The translations under genes were made by a program, and so were the position numbers. The notes beneath the pieces are model-generated. The model saw only the letters and a list, made by a program, of their open reading frames with translations, was not told the DNA's origin and searched no databases. A DNA stretch of 61,235 nucleotides, from assembly GCA_016207065.1 (NCBI GenBank), contig JACQQK010000074.1:1-61235 (forward strand), read 5' to 3'. Positions 45,741 to 54,594 of this stretch are shown here, in pieces (positions within the stretch are counted from its first letter, which is position 1; each line of letters starts with the position of its first letter). This stretch comes from Nitrospinota bacterium. GTDB taxonomy: Bacteria > Nitrospinota > Nitrospinia > Nitrospinales > JACRGP01.

Positions 45741-46253
45741 ATGCAACGCATGTTACGCAAAATCATACGAGTCGGGACCGTAACGGAACCTCCGGGGAAG
45801 GCGGACAACCGGATCGAGACGCTGGGCGCGTTGCTGGACGAGGCGATTCGCCGGCGTTTCCAGGGTTCTCTGGCCATCCGTCAGGTGGATGCCGGTTCCT
45901 GCAACGGTTGCGAACTCGAGATTCACGCCCTGAATAATCCCTACTACGATATCGAGCGCTTCGGGATTCACTTCGTCGCCTCGCCGCGGCACGCCGATAT
46001 GTTACTGGTGACCGGCCCGGTCAGCCGTAATATGGAAACCGCGTTGAGGATGACCTACGACGCCGTCCCCAACCCAAAACTGGTTGTCGCCGCGGGCGAT
46101 TGCGCGGTCCGCGGCGGGGAGTTTGGATGTTCCTACGCCTTGTCCGGAAAGGTCGCCAACGTGATCCCCGTGGACGTCGCCGTGCAGGGTTGCCCGCCAA
46201 CGCCCGCGGACCTGATCCAAGGCATACTGACGGCGCTAGGGTTGGCGCGATAA
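45741..46253 (+). CDS. Ehr/HyfI-like small subunit (NuoB-like, 4Fe-4S)
   Basis: 170 residues. The four cysteines binding the proximal 4Fe-4S cluster are present: C54 and C57 in AGSCNGCELE, C121 in AAGDCAVRG and C151 in VQGCPPTPADLIQGIL. It is NuoB-like without the longer C-terminal tails of hydrogenase small subunits. It starts 7 bases after the large-subunit gene and ends the six-gene operon. No separate ferredoxin-like HyfA/HyfH or HyfD gene is seen, matching the six-subunit make-up of Ehr complexes. Confidence 0.93.
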   Translation: MQRMLRKIIRVGTVTEPPGKADNRIETLGALLDEAIRRRFQGSLAIRQVDAGSCNGCELEIHALNNPYYDIERFGIHFVASPRHADMLLVTGPVSRNMETALRMTYDAVPNPKLVVAAGDCAVRGGEFGCSYALSGKVANVIPVDVAVQGCPPTPADLIQGILTALGLAR

Positions 46254-46303
46254 CCGCCGCCGTATCCTTAGTTGCCGTATCCGCATTATTTCTCGACGCC
46301 CCT

Positions 46304-46603
46304 ATGACGTCAAAAAACGGGAAAACCTGGGAAGTCTATATCGTAAGGACCCGGTCCGGGAAATTGTACACGGGTATCACCACGGACCTGGAAAGGCGGT
46401 TTCAGGAACACGCCCGGACCAAGCGGGGGGCGAAATTCTTCCGCGTCTCCCGGCCCGAGGCGATCGCTTTCAAGGAAACGGCCCCCAACCGGTCGGAGGC
46501 GACCCGCCGGGAAATGGAAATCAAAAGGATGTCGCGCGCGGAAAAATTGCGTCTGATCGAGGAGCGCCAACGTACCGTTGGATCTGATGCCGCCTCCGGC
46601 TGA
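46304..46603 (+). CDS. GIY-YIG nuclease superfamily protein (YhbQ/UPF0213-like)
   Basis: 99 residues from ATG 46304. The single GIY-YIG domain reads WEVYIVRTRSGKLYTGITTD, LERRFQEHARTKRGAKF and the downstream EIKRMSRAEKLRLIEER, which carries the catalytic Arg/Glu region. Stand-alone members of this family have unclear function; some act on DNA. The start is chosen because only the frame after this ATG shows the family. A dispersed repeat (copy B) begins inside its 3' end. Confidence 0.85.
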   Translation: MTSKNGKTWEVYIVRTRSGKLYTGITTDLERRFQEHARTKRGAKFFRVSRPEAIAFKETAPNRSEATRREMEIKRMSRAEKLRLIEERQRTVGSDAASG

Positions 46604-46720
46604 CGCCGAGGCGTCCGGCGTGACGCCGGATTCATTACCGCCCCGGCGCAAGCGCGGGGCGGCATTGCCCACCGGGGGCGCCCCCGGCGTCATCGCCGCG
46701 TTGCCTCCGGGCGCTTGCCC
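46591..46720 (+). repeat. Dispersed repeat, copy B
   Basis: CGCCTCCGGCTGACGCCGAG (46591-46610), shared with copy C, is followed by the palindromic core CCGGCGTGACGCCGG (46615-46629), then a tract matching copy A: TTCATTACCG, CGGCGCAAGCGCGGGGCGGC, CCCCCGGCGTCATCGCCGCGT and CCTCCGGGCG. It overlaps the last codons of the GIY-YIG gene. Confidence 0.75.
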
Positions 46721-46723
46721 GGC

Positions 46724-46948
46724 TCACAACCAGTCTTCCAGATCGAATTGCGCGGCGCAATGCGGATCGCGCATGTCCATATATAAATCCGCCTGGTCGA
46801 ACTGGAGGTTGAACGCCGGCAGGCGTTCGCTTTTGAGGCCGGCCTCCTTGACTCTTTTCTCGGCTCCCTCCAAGGCGGGCAAGCCGCCAAATTCCAAAAC
46901 GACGGCAAACCCCGTCGCGGCCTTGAACTTCAGTATGTACCTTCCCAT
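46724..46948 (-). CDS. Small hypothetical protein
   Basis: 74 residues from ATG 46948. Sequence features: MGRYILKFKAATGFAVVLEF, then GGLPALEGAEKRVKEAGLKS and an acidic C-terminus (DQADLYMDMRD ... DLEDWL). Compact alternation of strands and a helix suggests a real folded domain. No family is recognised. A GGAAAAGGG stretch about 13 bases upstream is a weak ribosome site. It lies opposite to the GIY-YIG gene. Confidence 0.55.
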   Translation of the reverse strand: MGRYILKFKAATGFAVVLEFGGLPALEGAEKRVKEAGLKSERLPAFNLQFDQADLYMDMRDPHCAAQFDLEDWL

Positions 46949-47309
46949 GCTCGTCGTTTTCCCTTTTCCGAGGATAAATGCCGACCATTATACGCGATTC
47001 TCGATGGAATTTAGGGCGTGTAACAAAATGGACCCTTTGGCTCGACACTCAAATTACTCCCCTCCCTTGACCGGGGGAACGCCCCGGAGCGGGATGGCCA
47101 AGCCCGGATTGCCCCCGATGACTCCCATTCGCCATCGGAGCCGCGCCTATTGAGTCCAGCGTCACGCTGGGGAGGGGGCTGGGGGAGGGTGGAACCGGCT
47201 TTTCACCCCCACCTGTCCTCCCCCTTCAAGGGGAAGGAAGTTATGGAATACTTCATTTTGTTAGACGCTCTTGGAAAAGCGGTCGTTCAGGCGGGAGTTC
47301 TAACGCGGC
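46949..47309. other. 361-bp stretch with C/G-rich repeat tracts
   Basis: Between a small minus-strand gene and the end of the hybrid kinase gene. 47050-47245 holds repetitive CCCCTCCC...GGGGGAGGG tracts like those at 355-393. The core CCAGCGTCACGCTGG (47156-47170) is another copy of the palindrome of the dispersed repeat family. No coding frame is supported. Confidence 0.5.
47156..47170. repeat. Palindromic core of the dispersed repeat family (partial copy)
   Basis: CCAGCGTCACGCTGG is a 15-base palindrome matching the cores at 6412 and 56700. The flanking tract of copies A-C is not present here. Confidence 0.6.
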
Positions 47310-49232
47310 TCATTCTTTTCCAGATTGCTTTTCGGGAAGAGTGACGAAAAAAGTCGTTCCTTTTCCCGGAACGCTGTTCACCTTGATCTTTCCGCCGTGG
47401 ACCGCGACGACCTTCTGGCAAATCGTCAGGCCCAACCCCGTCCCTTCATAGATCGAGGAATTGTCATGCAATCTCTCGAAAGGCCGGAAGACGCGGTCGG
47501 CGTATTTTTCGTCGAACCCGATGCCATTATCCTCCACCGCGATCGTCCAATTCCCGTCTCCGTCGCGGAAACTTCGCAAATCGAGCGTGGGCGGGGTATC
47601 TTCCTTGTGAAACTTCAGACCGTTTGAAACCAGGTTCTGGAACAATTGCCGCATGTGCAACGGGTCCGCCTCGATGATGGGGAGGTTTTCCCTGTTCACC
47701 GTCCCCCGGGTCTGGGAGATCCGTATTTCCAGGTCGGCCAGCACGTCCTCCACGATCTTGTCCAAGTCGATACGTTCGAACTTCCTGGCCCTGGCCGACA
47801 AGTTGGAATAGAGCAGGAGATCGTCTATGAACAACTGCATGCGCGCGGCGGATTTTTGAATGCGCCCCAAAAGGTCCCGTTCCCGGTCCGGGAACTCCGA
47901 CGCCGCTGACAGCAAACGGTCGCCCAAGGCGATGATTTTGCGAAGCGGCTCCTTGAGGTCGTGCGACACCACGGAGGCAAACCCCTGCAACTCCATGTTG
48001 CTCCGCCGCAGATCCTCCGCGAACTTTCTCAGCTTTTCCTCCGCCGCCTTCCGTTCGGTAATGTCCCGGACGATCCCGATGAACAGGCTGTTTTTGTCGA
48101 ATTCCATGCGGGACAGGGAAAGGTCCAGCGGAAAGGCCGAGCCGTCCTTGCGAAGCCCGGTCAATTCGCATTTCATCGCGTCGAAGCCGTGTTTTTCCGA
48201 CGCCCAAAAACCGGCGGCCTTTTCCTGGTACGCTTTTCTGGACGAGTCGTGCAGTAGTTTCGTAAAGCTTCCCCTGGCGACCTCGGAAGCGGCATAGCCG
48301 AAAATCCTCTCCCCGGCGATATTAAGCGATTCGATCGCGCCGCCTTGATTGACGGTGACGATGGCGTCGGCGACGTTGTCCAAAATGGCGCGCATGCGCA
48401 GTTCGCTTTCCCGCAACGCGTCCTCGGCCTGCTTCCGCTTGGTGATGTTGCGGGCGATGCACAACGTCCCGACGAAGACCTTTTGCGCCCCATGGGTCTG
48501 CACCACGGCGTCGGGGACGCTCCACATCCCGTAGGAGTCGAGGAGGACGGCGATCTTCTTCATCTCGTGCCACTCGGTGGCGCCCGACTTGTACTGCAAG
48601 CGGACCTCCAGGTTCCGGGTGCACCGGGCGCCGACGCGCCGGGTGGCGATCAGATTGACCTTGCCCCTGTCCTCCGGGCAAAGGAATTCCTCCACCGACC
48701 TGCCGAGCGCGTTTTCCGGATCGTATCCCAATTCGCGGATGGCCGAATTGATGAACGTGATCTTCTGCTCCGGGTCCAACTGGAAAATAATGTCCGACAC
48801 CGTTTCCACGATGGTCCGGTAACGTTTTTCGCTTTCCTCGATCCTGAGCTCGTTATGCTTGCGCAACAAAACGTTGTTTATCGAGGTCGGGAGCAACGCG
48901 AGATAATTGCGCTCGTGGTCCTTGATCAAATAGTCGTACGCCCCCCGGCGCATGGCCTCCACCGCCACATGCTCGTTGCCGTTCCCGGTGATCACGATGA
49001 CCGGCGTATTTGCGGCCTCCGAAAGAATCTCCAACCCCACGCCGTCGGCCAGGAGGTAATCCAGCAGGACGACGTCGTAAGTCGATTCCTTCAACCGGGC
49101 GCTCGCCTTCTCAAGCGTTTCGACCGTTTCCAACCGGTAAGGGAGACCGTTTTTCTGGATGAACCTTTCGAGCGCCAGGCAATCCACCCGGTCGTTTTCG
49201 ATCAAAAGGATATTCATGGTTTTCCCGATCAT
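47310..49232 (-). CDS. Hybrid receiver-PAS-PAS histidine kinase
   Basis: 640 residues from ATG 49232, which overlaps the upstream regulator's stop as ATGA. A receiver domain comes first (LLIENDRVDCLALE; phosphoacceptor D58 in VVLLDYLL). Two PAS domains follow (about 140-270, IFQLDPEQKITFINSAIREL; and about 285-410, ILDNVADAIVTVNQGG). HisKA has SVVSHDLKEPLRKIIALG (about 424) and HATPase has NLVSNGLKFH, DNGIGFDEKYADRVFRPFERLH and GTGLGLTICQKV. No membrane helix. It is the third gene of a kinase-receiver-hybrid trio; phosphotransfer in sequence is plausible. Confidence 0.93.
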   Translation of the reverse strand: MIGKTMNILLIENDRVDCLALERFIQKNGLPYRLETVETLEKASARLKESTYDVVLLDYLLADGVGLEILSEAANTPVIVITGNGNEHVAVEAMRRGAYDYLIKDHERNYLALLPTSINNVLLRKHNELRIEESEKRYRTIVETVSDIIFQLDPEQKITFINSAIRELGYDPENALGRSVEEFLCPEDRGKVNLIATRRVGARCTRNLEVRLQYKSGATEWHEMKKIAVLLDSYGMWSVPDAVVQTHGAQKVFVGTLCIARNITKRKQAEDALRESELRMRAILDNVADAIVTVNQGGAIESLNIAGERIFGYAASEVARGSFTKLLHDSSRKAYQEKAAGFWASEKHGFDAMKCELTGLRKDGSAFPLDLSLSRMEFDKNSLFIGIVRDITERKAAEEKLRKFAEDLRRSNMELQGFASVVSHDLKEPLRKIIALGDRLLSAASEFPDRERDLLGRIQKSAARMQLFIDDLLLYSNLSARARKFERIDLDKIVEDVLADLEIRISQTRGTVNRENLPIIEADPLHMRQLFQNLVSNGLKFHKEDTPPTLDLRSFRDGDGNWTIAVEDNGIGFDEKYADRVFRPFERLHDNSSIYEGTGLGLTICQKVVAVHGGKIKVNSVPGKGTTFFVTLPEKQSGKE

Positions 49233-49675
49233 AACCCCTCTTCCCAAGGCGATTCGCTAAGGGTCCAATACAGGTTCAGGATGGTCACGACGTGGGTGAA
49301 TTTCTCGAAGTCCACCGGCTTGATGATGTAGCCGGCGACGCTCATGTTGAAACTTTCCACCCGGTCGTTCTCCTCCTTGGAGGTGGTCAACACGACGACA
49401 GGGATGCGCCTGAACACGTCGTCGGCCTTGACAATGCGCAAGAACTCCAGACCGTTCATGAGCGGCATGTTGAGGTCGAGCAGGATGATGCACGGGTTCG
49501 CCGTCCGCTTCTGGCCCGCGAACTTGCCCTCGCTCCGCAGATAAGCCAGGGCCTCCTCGCCATTGTTGGTTATGATCAGCGGATTGGAGATTTTCGCTTG
49601 CTTGAACGACCGCTCGATGGTCATCACGTCCACGCGATTGTCTTCAACGATTAAAATTGGGGATTTACCTCGCAT
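49229..49675 (-). CDS. Response regulator receiver protein (Rcp1-like)
   Basis: 148 residues, a single receiver domain. Acidic pocket ILIVEDNRVDVMTIERSF; phosphoacceptor D67 in IILLDLNMPLMNGLEFL; switch Thr in VVVLTTSKEENDR; Lys in GYIIKPVDFEKF. Its form (insert before DLNMP and long C-terminal helix) is that of regulators paired with PAS/GAF or phytochrome-like kinases. It overlaps the upstream kinase's end by 11 bases and the downstream hybrid kinase's start by 4 bases. Confidence 0.95.
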   Translation of the reverse strand: MRGKSPILIVEDNRVDVMTIERSFKQAKISNPLIITNNGEEALAYLRSEGKFAGQKRTANPCIILLDLNMPLMNGLEFLRIVKADDVFRRIPVVVLTTSKEENDRVESFNMSVAGYIIKPVDFEKFTHVVTILNLYWTLSESPWEEGL

Positions 49676-51734
49676 TGTTCAACGGTTCCTTTTCGAATGT
49701 TTTGGAAATGGTGAAGAAAAACGACGTCCCCTGTCCGATCGCGGATTCCACCCAAACCTCTTCTCCGTGGGTATCGAGTATTTTTTTGACCAGCGAAAGC
49801 CCGATCCCGGTGCTGTCGGCATAGTTATCGCTCTTGTTCAGGGTCTGAAACAACTTGAAGATCCGCTCGAAATGGCGTTCGGGAATGCCGACGCCGTTGT
49901 CCCGTACGCAAAACTCCCAGGCCTCGCCGGCGTCCCGGCAGGAAACCACGATCTCGCCCTCGGGCTTTCCGAGGTGCTTGACGGCGTTCCCGATCAGGTT
50001 CTGAAATACCTGTTCGAGATGGATCAGATGAAATAACACCGCCGGAAAAGCCCCCTCGGTCGCCACCCGTATGTTTTTGGGTATCGCGAGGGAATTGAGC
50101 ACGGTGGCGACGACTTCCGCGGAATCCAGCGTGGACTTTTCGAGCCTGTCCCGGCCGATGCGCGAGTAGGCCAGGATTCCGTCGATCAGCTTGTGCATCC
50201 TTCTGGCATTGTCGAGAAGCAGTTGCATCTGTTGCCGTCCGGCATCGTCGAACTTGCCGGCGTAGTCCTCGGCGATCCATTGGCCCAGGGACGCGATGCC
50301 CCGGACCGGCTCCTTCAAGTCGTGGGAGACGACATAAGCGAACTCCAGCAATTCGTTGTTGACGTGCTCGTAGTTCGCGAGCGCCTCCTCCCTCTGCTTT
50401 TCGGCGCGCTTGCGCTCGGCGATATCTTGAAACGTGACGACCGCCCCGACGATCTTGCCGTCCTCCATGGAGGAGGTGCAGGTATAGTCCGCGGGGAATC
50501 GCGATCCGTCCTTCCTCCGGAAATAATCTCCCGCTTCGCGAAACGAGATATAATCCCTTAGGGCCCCGTAAATCGGGGATGGGCTTTGCGAGGAGGCCCC
50601 ATTCCCGGCCATGCCGCCGGGCAAAACGGCTTCCAGGGACTTGCCGATGATTTCGGGGTTGTCATAGCCCAACGCCTGGGCCGCCGCCGGGTTGACGAAG
50701 GTAAAGTTCCCGCGCAGGTCCAGTCCGAAAATCCCTTCCGCCGCGGAGGTGAGGATCAGGTCGTATTGCCGGTTCAACCGCTCGAGCTTCGCCTCGGCCC
50801 GTTTGTGTTCCGCGATTTCATGGTGCAGTCTTTGATTGGCCCGCGACAGTTCGGCGGTCCGTTCCCCGATGCCCGTTTCCAGGTTTTCGCGGGCCAGCCG
50901 CTGGTTTATTTCCGAGCGGTCGCGCTCGATCACGCGGCCCAGCTGGGCGCCGACGTGCTCCATGACGTTCAACAAGGCCTCGTCCGGCTCCTCCGCCCGG
51001 CCCGAAAAAAACTCCAACACTCCCGCGGCTTCCTTGCCCACGAGTATCGGGAAGGCAAAACCGCCCTTGACCCCGATGTCGCCGGCCTGTTTGGCGCGGG
51101 GGAAATTGGGGTCCCGGGTCACGTCGATGATCCACGCCGGTTTCCCCGACTCCAGCACCCGGCCGGGAAGGCCGACCCCCCGTCTCATGAGCGCGCCTTC
51201 CGTTACCCGCACAAAGACCTCGAACTGCGCCGGGTTGTCCAGATGCCAGATGTTGGAGGGCTCCAAAACCGACTTATCGTCGCCGGGGAAAAGATAGGCA
51301 TGTCCCACCGGCCAGCCCGTGGCCTCGCAAACCTTGTCGAGGCTGATTTGGATCGCTTCCGGAAGCATCCGGGCCTCGTTCGCGGCTATCGCCACGTCCT
51401 GAAGCAGATTGACGTAAACGCTTTTCCGGGCCAAGACCTCCTGGGTCCGTTTCTGCAACAAACAGGTCATCGCCATCGTCCAAACCACGATGATGGACAT
51501 GACTCGATTGACGCATACGACCCAAAACTCGCCTCCTGGAGGGGAAAGGAAATACCCCAAAACGATAAGTCCCGAGGCCGCCCCGGCGCTGACGAACAGA
51601 TACCGCTTTCCGGGAATCCACAGACTGACGGCCACCGGGGCGATATAAAGCATGCCGTCGGCGATTCCCAAGGGCGACGACAGGTCCAACAGGAAAACCG
51701 CCCAAAATAATAATACACCGAGAAAAGTCAACAT
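49665..51734 (-). CDS. Membrane GAF-PAS sensor histidine kinase
   Basis: 689 residues from ATG 51734; TTG 51764 is an alternative and neither has a good ribosome site. Three or four helices lie in 1-95 (MLTFLGVLLFWAVFLL, MLYIAPVAVSLWI, VSAGAASGLIVLGYFL, IIVVWTMAMTCLL), then a GAF domain (about 105-275), a coiled linker, and a PAS domain (about 320-450, FVNPAAAQALGYD). HisKA has FAYVVSHDLKEPVRGIASLG (about 470), the phytochrome-type H box; HATPase has LIGNAVKHLG and STGIGLSLVKKI. First gene of the trio. Confidence 0.93.
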   Translation of the reverse strand: MLTFLGVLLFWAVFLLDLSSPLGIADGMLYIAPVAVSLWIPGKRYLFVSAGAASGLIVLGYFLSPPGGEFWVVCVNRVMSIIVVWTMAMTCLLQKRTQEVLARKSVYVNLLQDVAIAANEARMLPEAIQISLDKVCEATGWPVGHAYLFPGDDKSVLEPSNIWHLDNPAQFEVFVRVTEGALMRRGVGLPGRVLESGKPAWIIDVTRDPNFPRAKQAGDIGVKGGFAFPILVGKEAAGVLEFFSGRAEEPDEALLNVMEHVGAQLGRVIERDRSEINQRLARENLETGIGERTAELSRANQRLHHEIAEHKRAEAKLERLNRQYDLILTSAAEGIFGLDLRGNFTFVNPAAAQALGYDNPEIIGKSLEAVLPGGMAGNGASSQSPSPIYGALRDYISFREAGDYFRRKDGSRFPADYTCTSSMEDGKIVGAVVTFQDIAERKRAEKQREEALANYEHVNNELLEFAYVVSHDLKEPVRGIASLGQWIAEDYAGKFDDAGRQQMQLLLDNARRMHKLIDGILAYSRIGRDRLEKSTLDSAEVVATVLNSLAIPKNIRVATEGAFPAVLFHLIHLEQVFQNLIGNAVKHLGKPEGEIVVSCRDAGEAWEFCVRDNGVGIPERHFERIFKLFQTLNKSDNYADSTGIGLSLVKKILDTHGEEVWVESAIGQGTSFFFTISKTFEKEPLNNAR

Positions 51735-52052
51735 GATAAAAGTTCGGGAAGTTAAAAAAAACAACGGAACAACAATAAATTCTCATTATAGATGAAAGCC
51801 GCGCCCATGGCGCGGTTTTCATCATCGATTACGCCATGCCCGACTCAAGGGGTTCCGGAAATTTTCACGAGGACCGCACACAAATATATTACTTTCGCGG
51901 TAAGTAATTGTAAATAGAAAAATCAACATAGTTTTCAAGTCATTGAAAAAAAACCGTATTCACGCGCCGATCGAAACCAGCCGATCGCGCCTTTTCGAAA
52001 AGGCGTGGATATCCGTCCGAAAAAAGGACCCTCGATTCGACTCGAAGGCTTT
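51735..52052. other. 318-bp stretch between glgB and the kinase trio
   Basis: Unusually AT-rich (about 51860-51950) for this window. TTACTT-TCGCGG-TAAGTAA (about 51889-51907) is a small inverted repeat. The promoter of the minus-strand trio is presumably here. No coding frame is supported. Confidence 0.45.
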
Positions 52053-53993
52053 TTATCCCCCCTCGTTCTTGAAGAACACGACGCCCAGGGGCGGCAACGT
52101 GATCTCTATCGAGCGGTCCCGCCCCTGGGCCGGGATGGGCGCCGTATCGACTCCGCCGAAATTGCCGTATCCGCCGCCTCCGTATTCGACCGCGTCGCTG
52201 TTGAGGCATTCCCTCCACCATCCGCCCCTCGGCGTCCCCATGCGGTAACGCAGTCTGGGGACCGGCGTGAGGTTGCACGCGACGAGGATGAGATCGCCGC
52301 CGCCCCTGCTTTTCCTCACAAAACTGACGACGCTTTGCTCCCAGTCGTGGAAATCGATCCACTCGAATCCCTCCGGGGAAAAATCCATCTCATGCAAGGC
52401 GGGCTGGGTCTTGTAAAAGGAATTCAGGTCGCCGACCCATTTGCGAATCCCCCGGTGCGGCGCATGATTCAAAAGATGCCAATCCAGGCTGGCGTCGTGG
52501 TTCCACTCGTTCCATTGCCCGAATTCGCCGCCCATGAACAGGAGTTTTTTCCCGGGGTGCCCGTACATGTATCCCAATAACAGCCGCAAATTGGCGAACT
52601 TCTCCCAATCGTTGCCGGGCATCTTGCCGATCAGCGAGCCCTTGCCGTGGACCACCTCGTCATGCGAGAAGGGCAAGACGAAATTTTCCGTGAAGGCGTA
52701 CCACAACCCGAACGTCAACCGTTCATGGTGGAATTTCCGGAAAACGGGATCTTTTGAAAAATAATCCAGGGTATCGTGCATCCACCCCATGTTCCATTTC
52801 ATGCCGAACCCCAGTCCGCCCAGATGCACGGGCCGGGAAACCATCGGCCACGCCGTGGACTCCTCCGCGATGGTCTGGACGCCGGGACGTTCCCGGTATA
52901 CTCCCTGGTTGAGGAGGCGCAGGAACTCGACCGCGTCGAGGTCCTCGTTCCCCCCGTACCGGTTCGGGACCCACTCCCCGTCCTTGCGGGCATAGTCGAG
53001 ATACAGCATGGAGGCCACGGCGTCGACGCGGAGCCCGTCGGCGTGATATTTCTCCAGCCAGAACAGGGCGCTACTGATCAGGAAGGACCGGACCTCGTAG
53101 CGGCCATGGTTGAAAATGTAGGTGTTCCATTCCGGGTGAAACCCCTTCTTGGGGTCCGCGTGTTCGTAGAGATAGGTCCCGTCGAAAAACGCCAGCCCAT
53201 GCGCGTCGTTCGGGAAATGCGAGGGGACCCAGTCGAGGATGACGCCGATGCCGTTCTGGTGGAGCGCGTCGATAAGCCCCATGAATTCCCGCGGCGTCCC
53301 GTGACCGGAGGTGGGCGCGAAATAACCGACTTTCTGATAGCCCCAGGAGCCGTAGAACGGGTGTTCCATCACCGGCAGAAACTCCACGTGCGTGAACCCC
53401 ATTTCCTTCACGTACTCCACGAGGCGCGCGGCCAGCTCTGTATAGGTCAGACAGCGGTTGTTGTCCTCCGGCACGCGCATCCACGACCCCAAATGGACCT
53501 CGTATACGGACATGGGAGCGTCCAGCGAATTGACCCTGGCGCGGTCCTTCATCCAATCGCCGTCGCCCCACGAATAGTCCAGGTCCCAGACCCTGGAAGC
53601 GGTATTGGGGCGGACTTCCCAGTAGAAAGCGTAAGGGTCGCCTTTATCGACGCGGTAATCGTTGAACCGCGAACGGACATGGTATTTGTACAACGCCCCG
53701 CGGGAGACGCCGGGGATGAACCCCTCCCAGATTCCGGAACCGTCTTCCCTCTGTTTCAAAACGTGGGCGTCAGCGTCCCAGCGGTTGAAGTCGCCGATGA
53801 CCGAGACATGTTGCGCGTTAGGAGCCCAAACGGCGAAACAGGTCCCGTCCTCGCCCTCGACCCGATGGACATGCGACCCCAGCTTGTCGTACATCGCGCC
53901 ATGCGTCCCCTCCTTGAACAAATAGATGTCGCGGTCGGTCAACAGGCTGACGTCATGCCGGACTTTACCGGGGCCGTTGGTTCGCGCTTTCAT
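52053..53993 (-). CDS. glgB: 1,4-alpha-glucan branching enzyme
   Basis: 646 residues, within the usual 620-730. An N-terminal CBM48-like domain (about 40-140, FAVWAPNAQHVSVIGDFNRWD) precedes the GH13 barrel. Catalytic features are ADGLRVDAVASML (nucleophile D324), QTIAEESTAWP (acid/base near E377) and FSHDEVVHG. YEVHLGSWMR, EFLPVMEHPFYGSWGYQ and VILDWVPSHF are GlgB markers. It makes alpha-1,6 branches in glycogen. No glgA/C/P genes are adjacent; the nearest upstream gene on the same strand is YchJ-like. Confidence 0.95.
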   Translation of the reverse strand: MKARTNGPGKVRHDVSLLTDRDIYLFKEGTHGAMYDKLGSHVHRVEGEDGTCFAVWAPNAQHVSVIGDFNRWDADAHVLKQREDGSGIWEGFIPGVSRGALYKYHVRSRFNDYRVDKGDPYAFYWEVRPNTASRVWDLDYSWGDGDWMKDRARVNSLDAPMSVYEVHLGSWMRVPEDNNRCLTYTELAARLVEYVKEMGFTHVEFLPVMEHPFYGSWGYQKVGYFAPTSGHGTPREFMGLIDALHQNGIGVILDWVPSHFPNDAHGLAFFDGTYLYEHADPKKGFHPEWNTYIFNHGRYEVRSFLISSALFWLEKYHADGLRVDAVASMLYLDYARKDGEWVPNRYGGNEDLDAVEFLRLLNQGVYRERPGVQTIAEESTAWPMVSRPVHLGGLGFGMKWNMGWMHDTLDYFSKDPVFRKFHHERLTFGLWYAFTENFVLPFSHDEVVHGKGSLIGKMPGNDWEKFANLRLLLGYMYGHPGKKLLFMGGEFGQWNEWNHDASLDWHLLNHAPHRGIRKWVGDLNSFYKTQPALHEMDFSPEGFEWIDFHDWEQSVVSFVRKSRGGGDLILVACNLTPVPRLRYRMGTPRGGWWRECLNSDAVEYGGGGYGNFGGVDTAPIPAQGRDRSIEITLPPLGVVFFKNEGG

Positions 53994-54003
53994 GAATGGA
54001 GTC

Positions 54004-54519
54004 CTATTTACCGCAACACTTCTTGTGTTTTTTGCCGCTCCCGCAGGGACAGGGGTCGTTCCGCCCCACCTTTTCGCCCGAACGGACTATTGGCTTGGAG
54101 GACGGAACCGCCTGTCGAGCGGAACGCTTGACGGACCGTTTTTCGCTGTAATACCACCGGCCGTCCTCTTTCACGAACCTCGACGTTTCGCTCAACGTTT
54201 TCGCGACGCCCTTCTCCAGGTAATGCGCGGTAAACGTCACCTCGCCTTCGCCGTCCTCGCGCCCGCCGTTTTTCAGGCCGAGAATTTCCAGCTTTTTCCA
54301 GTGGACATTCTCCTGGTTCGCGGAATACGCCCTCTCCATCCCCGGACGCCTTTCCTCCGGCAGGACGGTCGCGGCCAGGTAGTCCCAGTTTTTCATGACA
54401 TGGGCCGTGTACCGGGAGCGCATCAAATCCTCCGCCGTGTCGGGGAGGACCGCGCCGCGGACCAGCGGGGCGCAACAGTCGGTGAAGGGGGAATTCAATC
54501 CGCACGGGCATTCGTTCAT
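54004..54519 (-). CDS. YchJ-family protein with two SEC-C zinc motifs
   Basis: 171 residues from ATG 54519 (GGAG about 7 bases upstream; in-frame ATGs at 54531 and 54540 are less likely). An N-terminal SEC-C-like site is [16 protein letters not shown]; the YchJ/NTF2-like middle follows ([45 protein letters not shown]). The C-terminus is [18 protein letters not shown], the classical SEC-C zinc-binding tail shared with SecA. The function of this family is not established. It ends 10 bases before glgB. Confidence 0.92.
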   Translation of the reverse strand: MNECPCGLNSPFTDCCAPLVRGAVLPDTAEDLMRSRYTAHVMKNWDYLAATVLPEERRPGMERAYSANQENVHWKKLEILGLKNGGREDGEGEVTFTAHYLEKGVAKTLSETSRFVKEDGRWYYSEKRSVKRSARQAVPSSKPIVRSGEKVGRNDPCPCGSGKKHKKCCGK

Positions 54520-54594
54520 CGTTCGCTCCATTTTTTCCACGCAAGTTTCCCGCCGCCCCGGGAGGCGGAACGGGTTTTCCGGCCTCTCCCCGTC

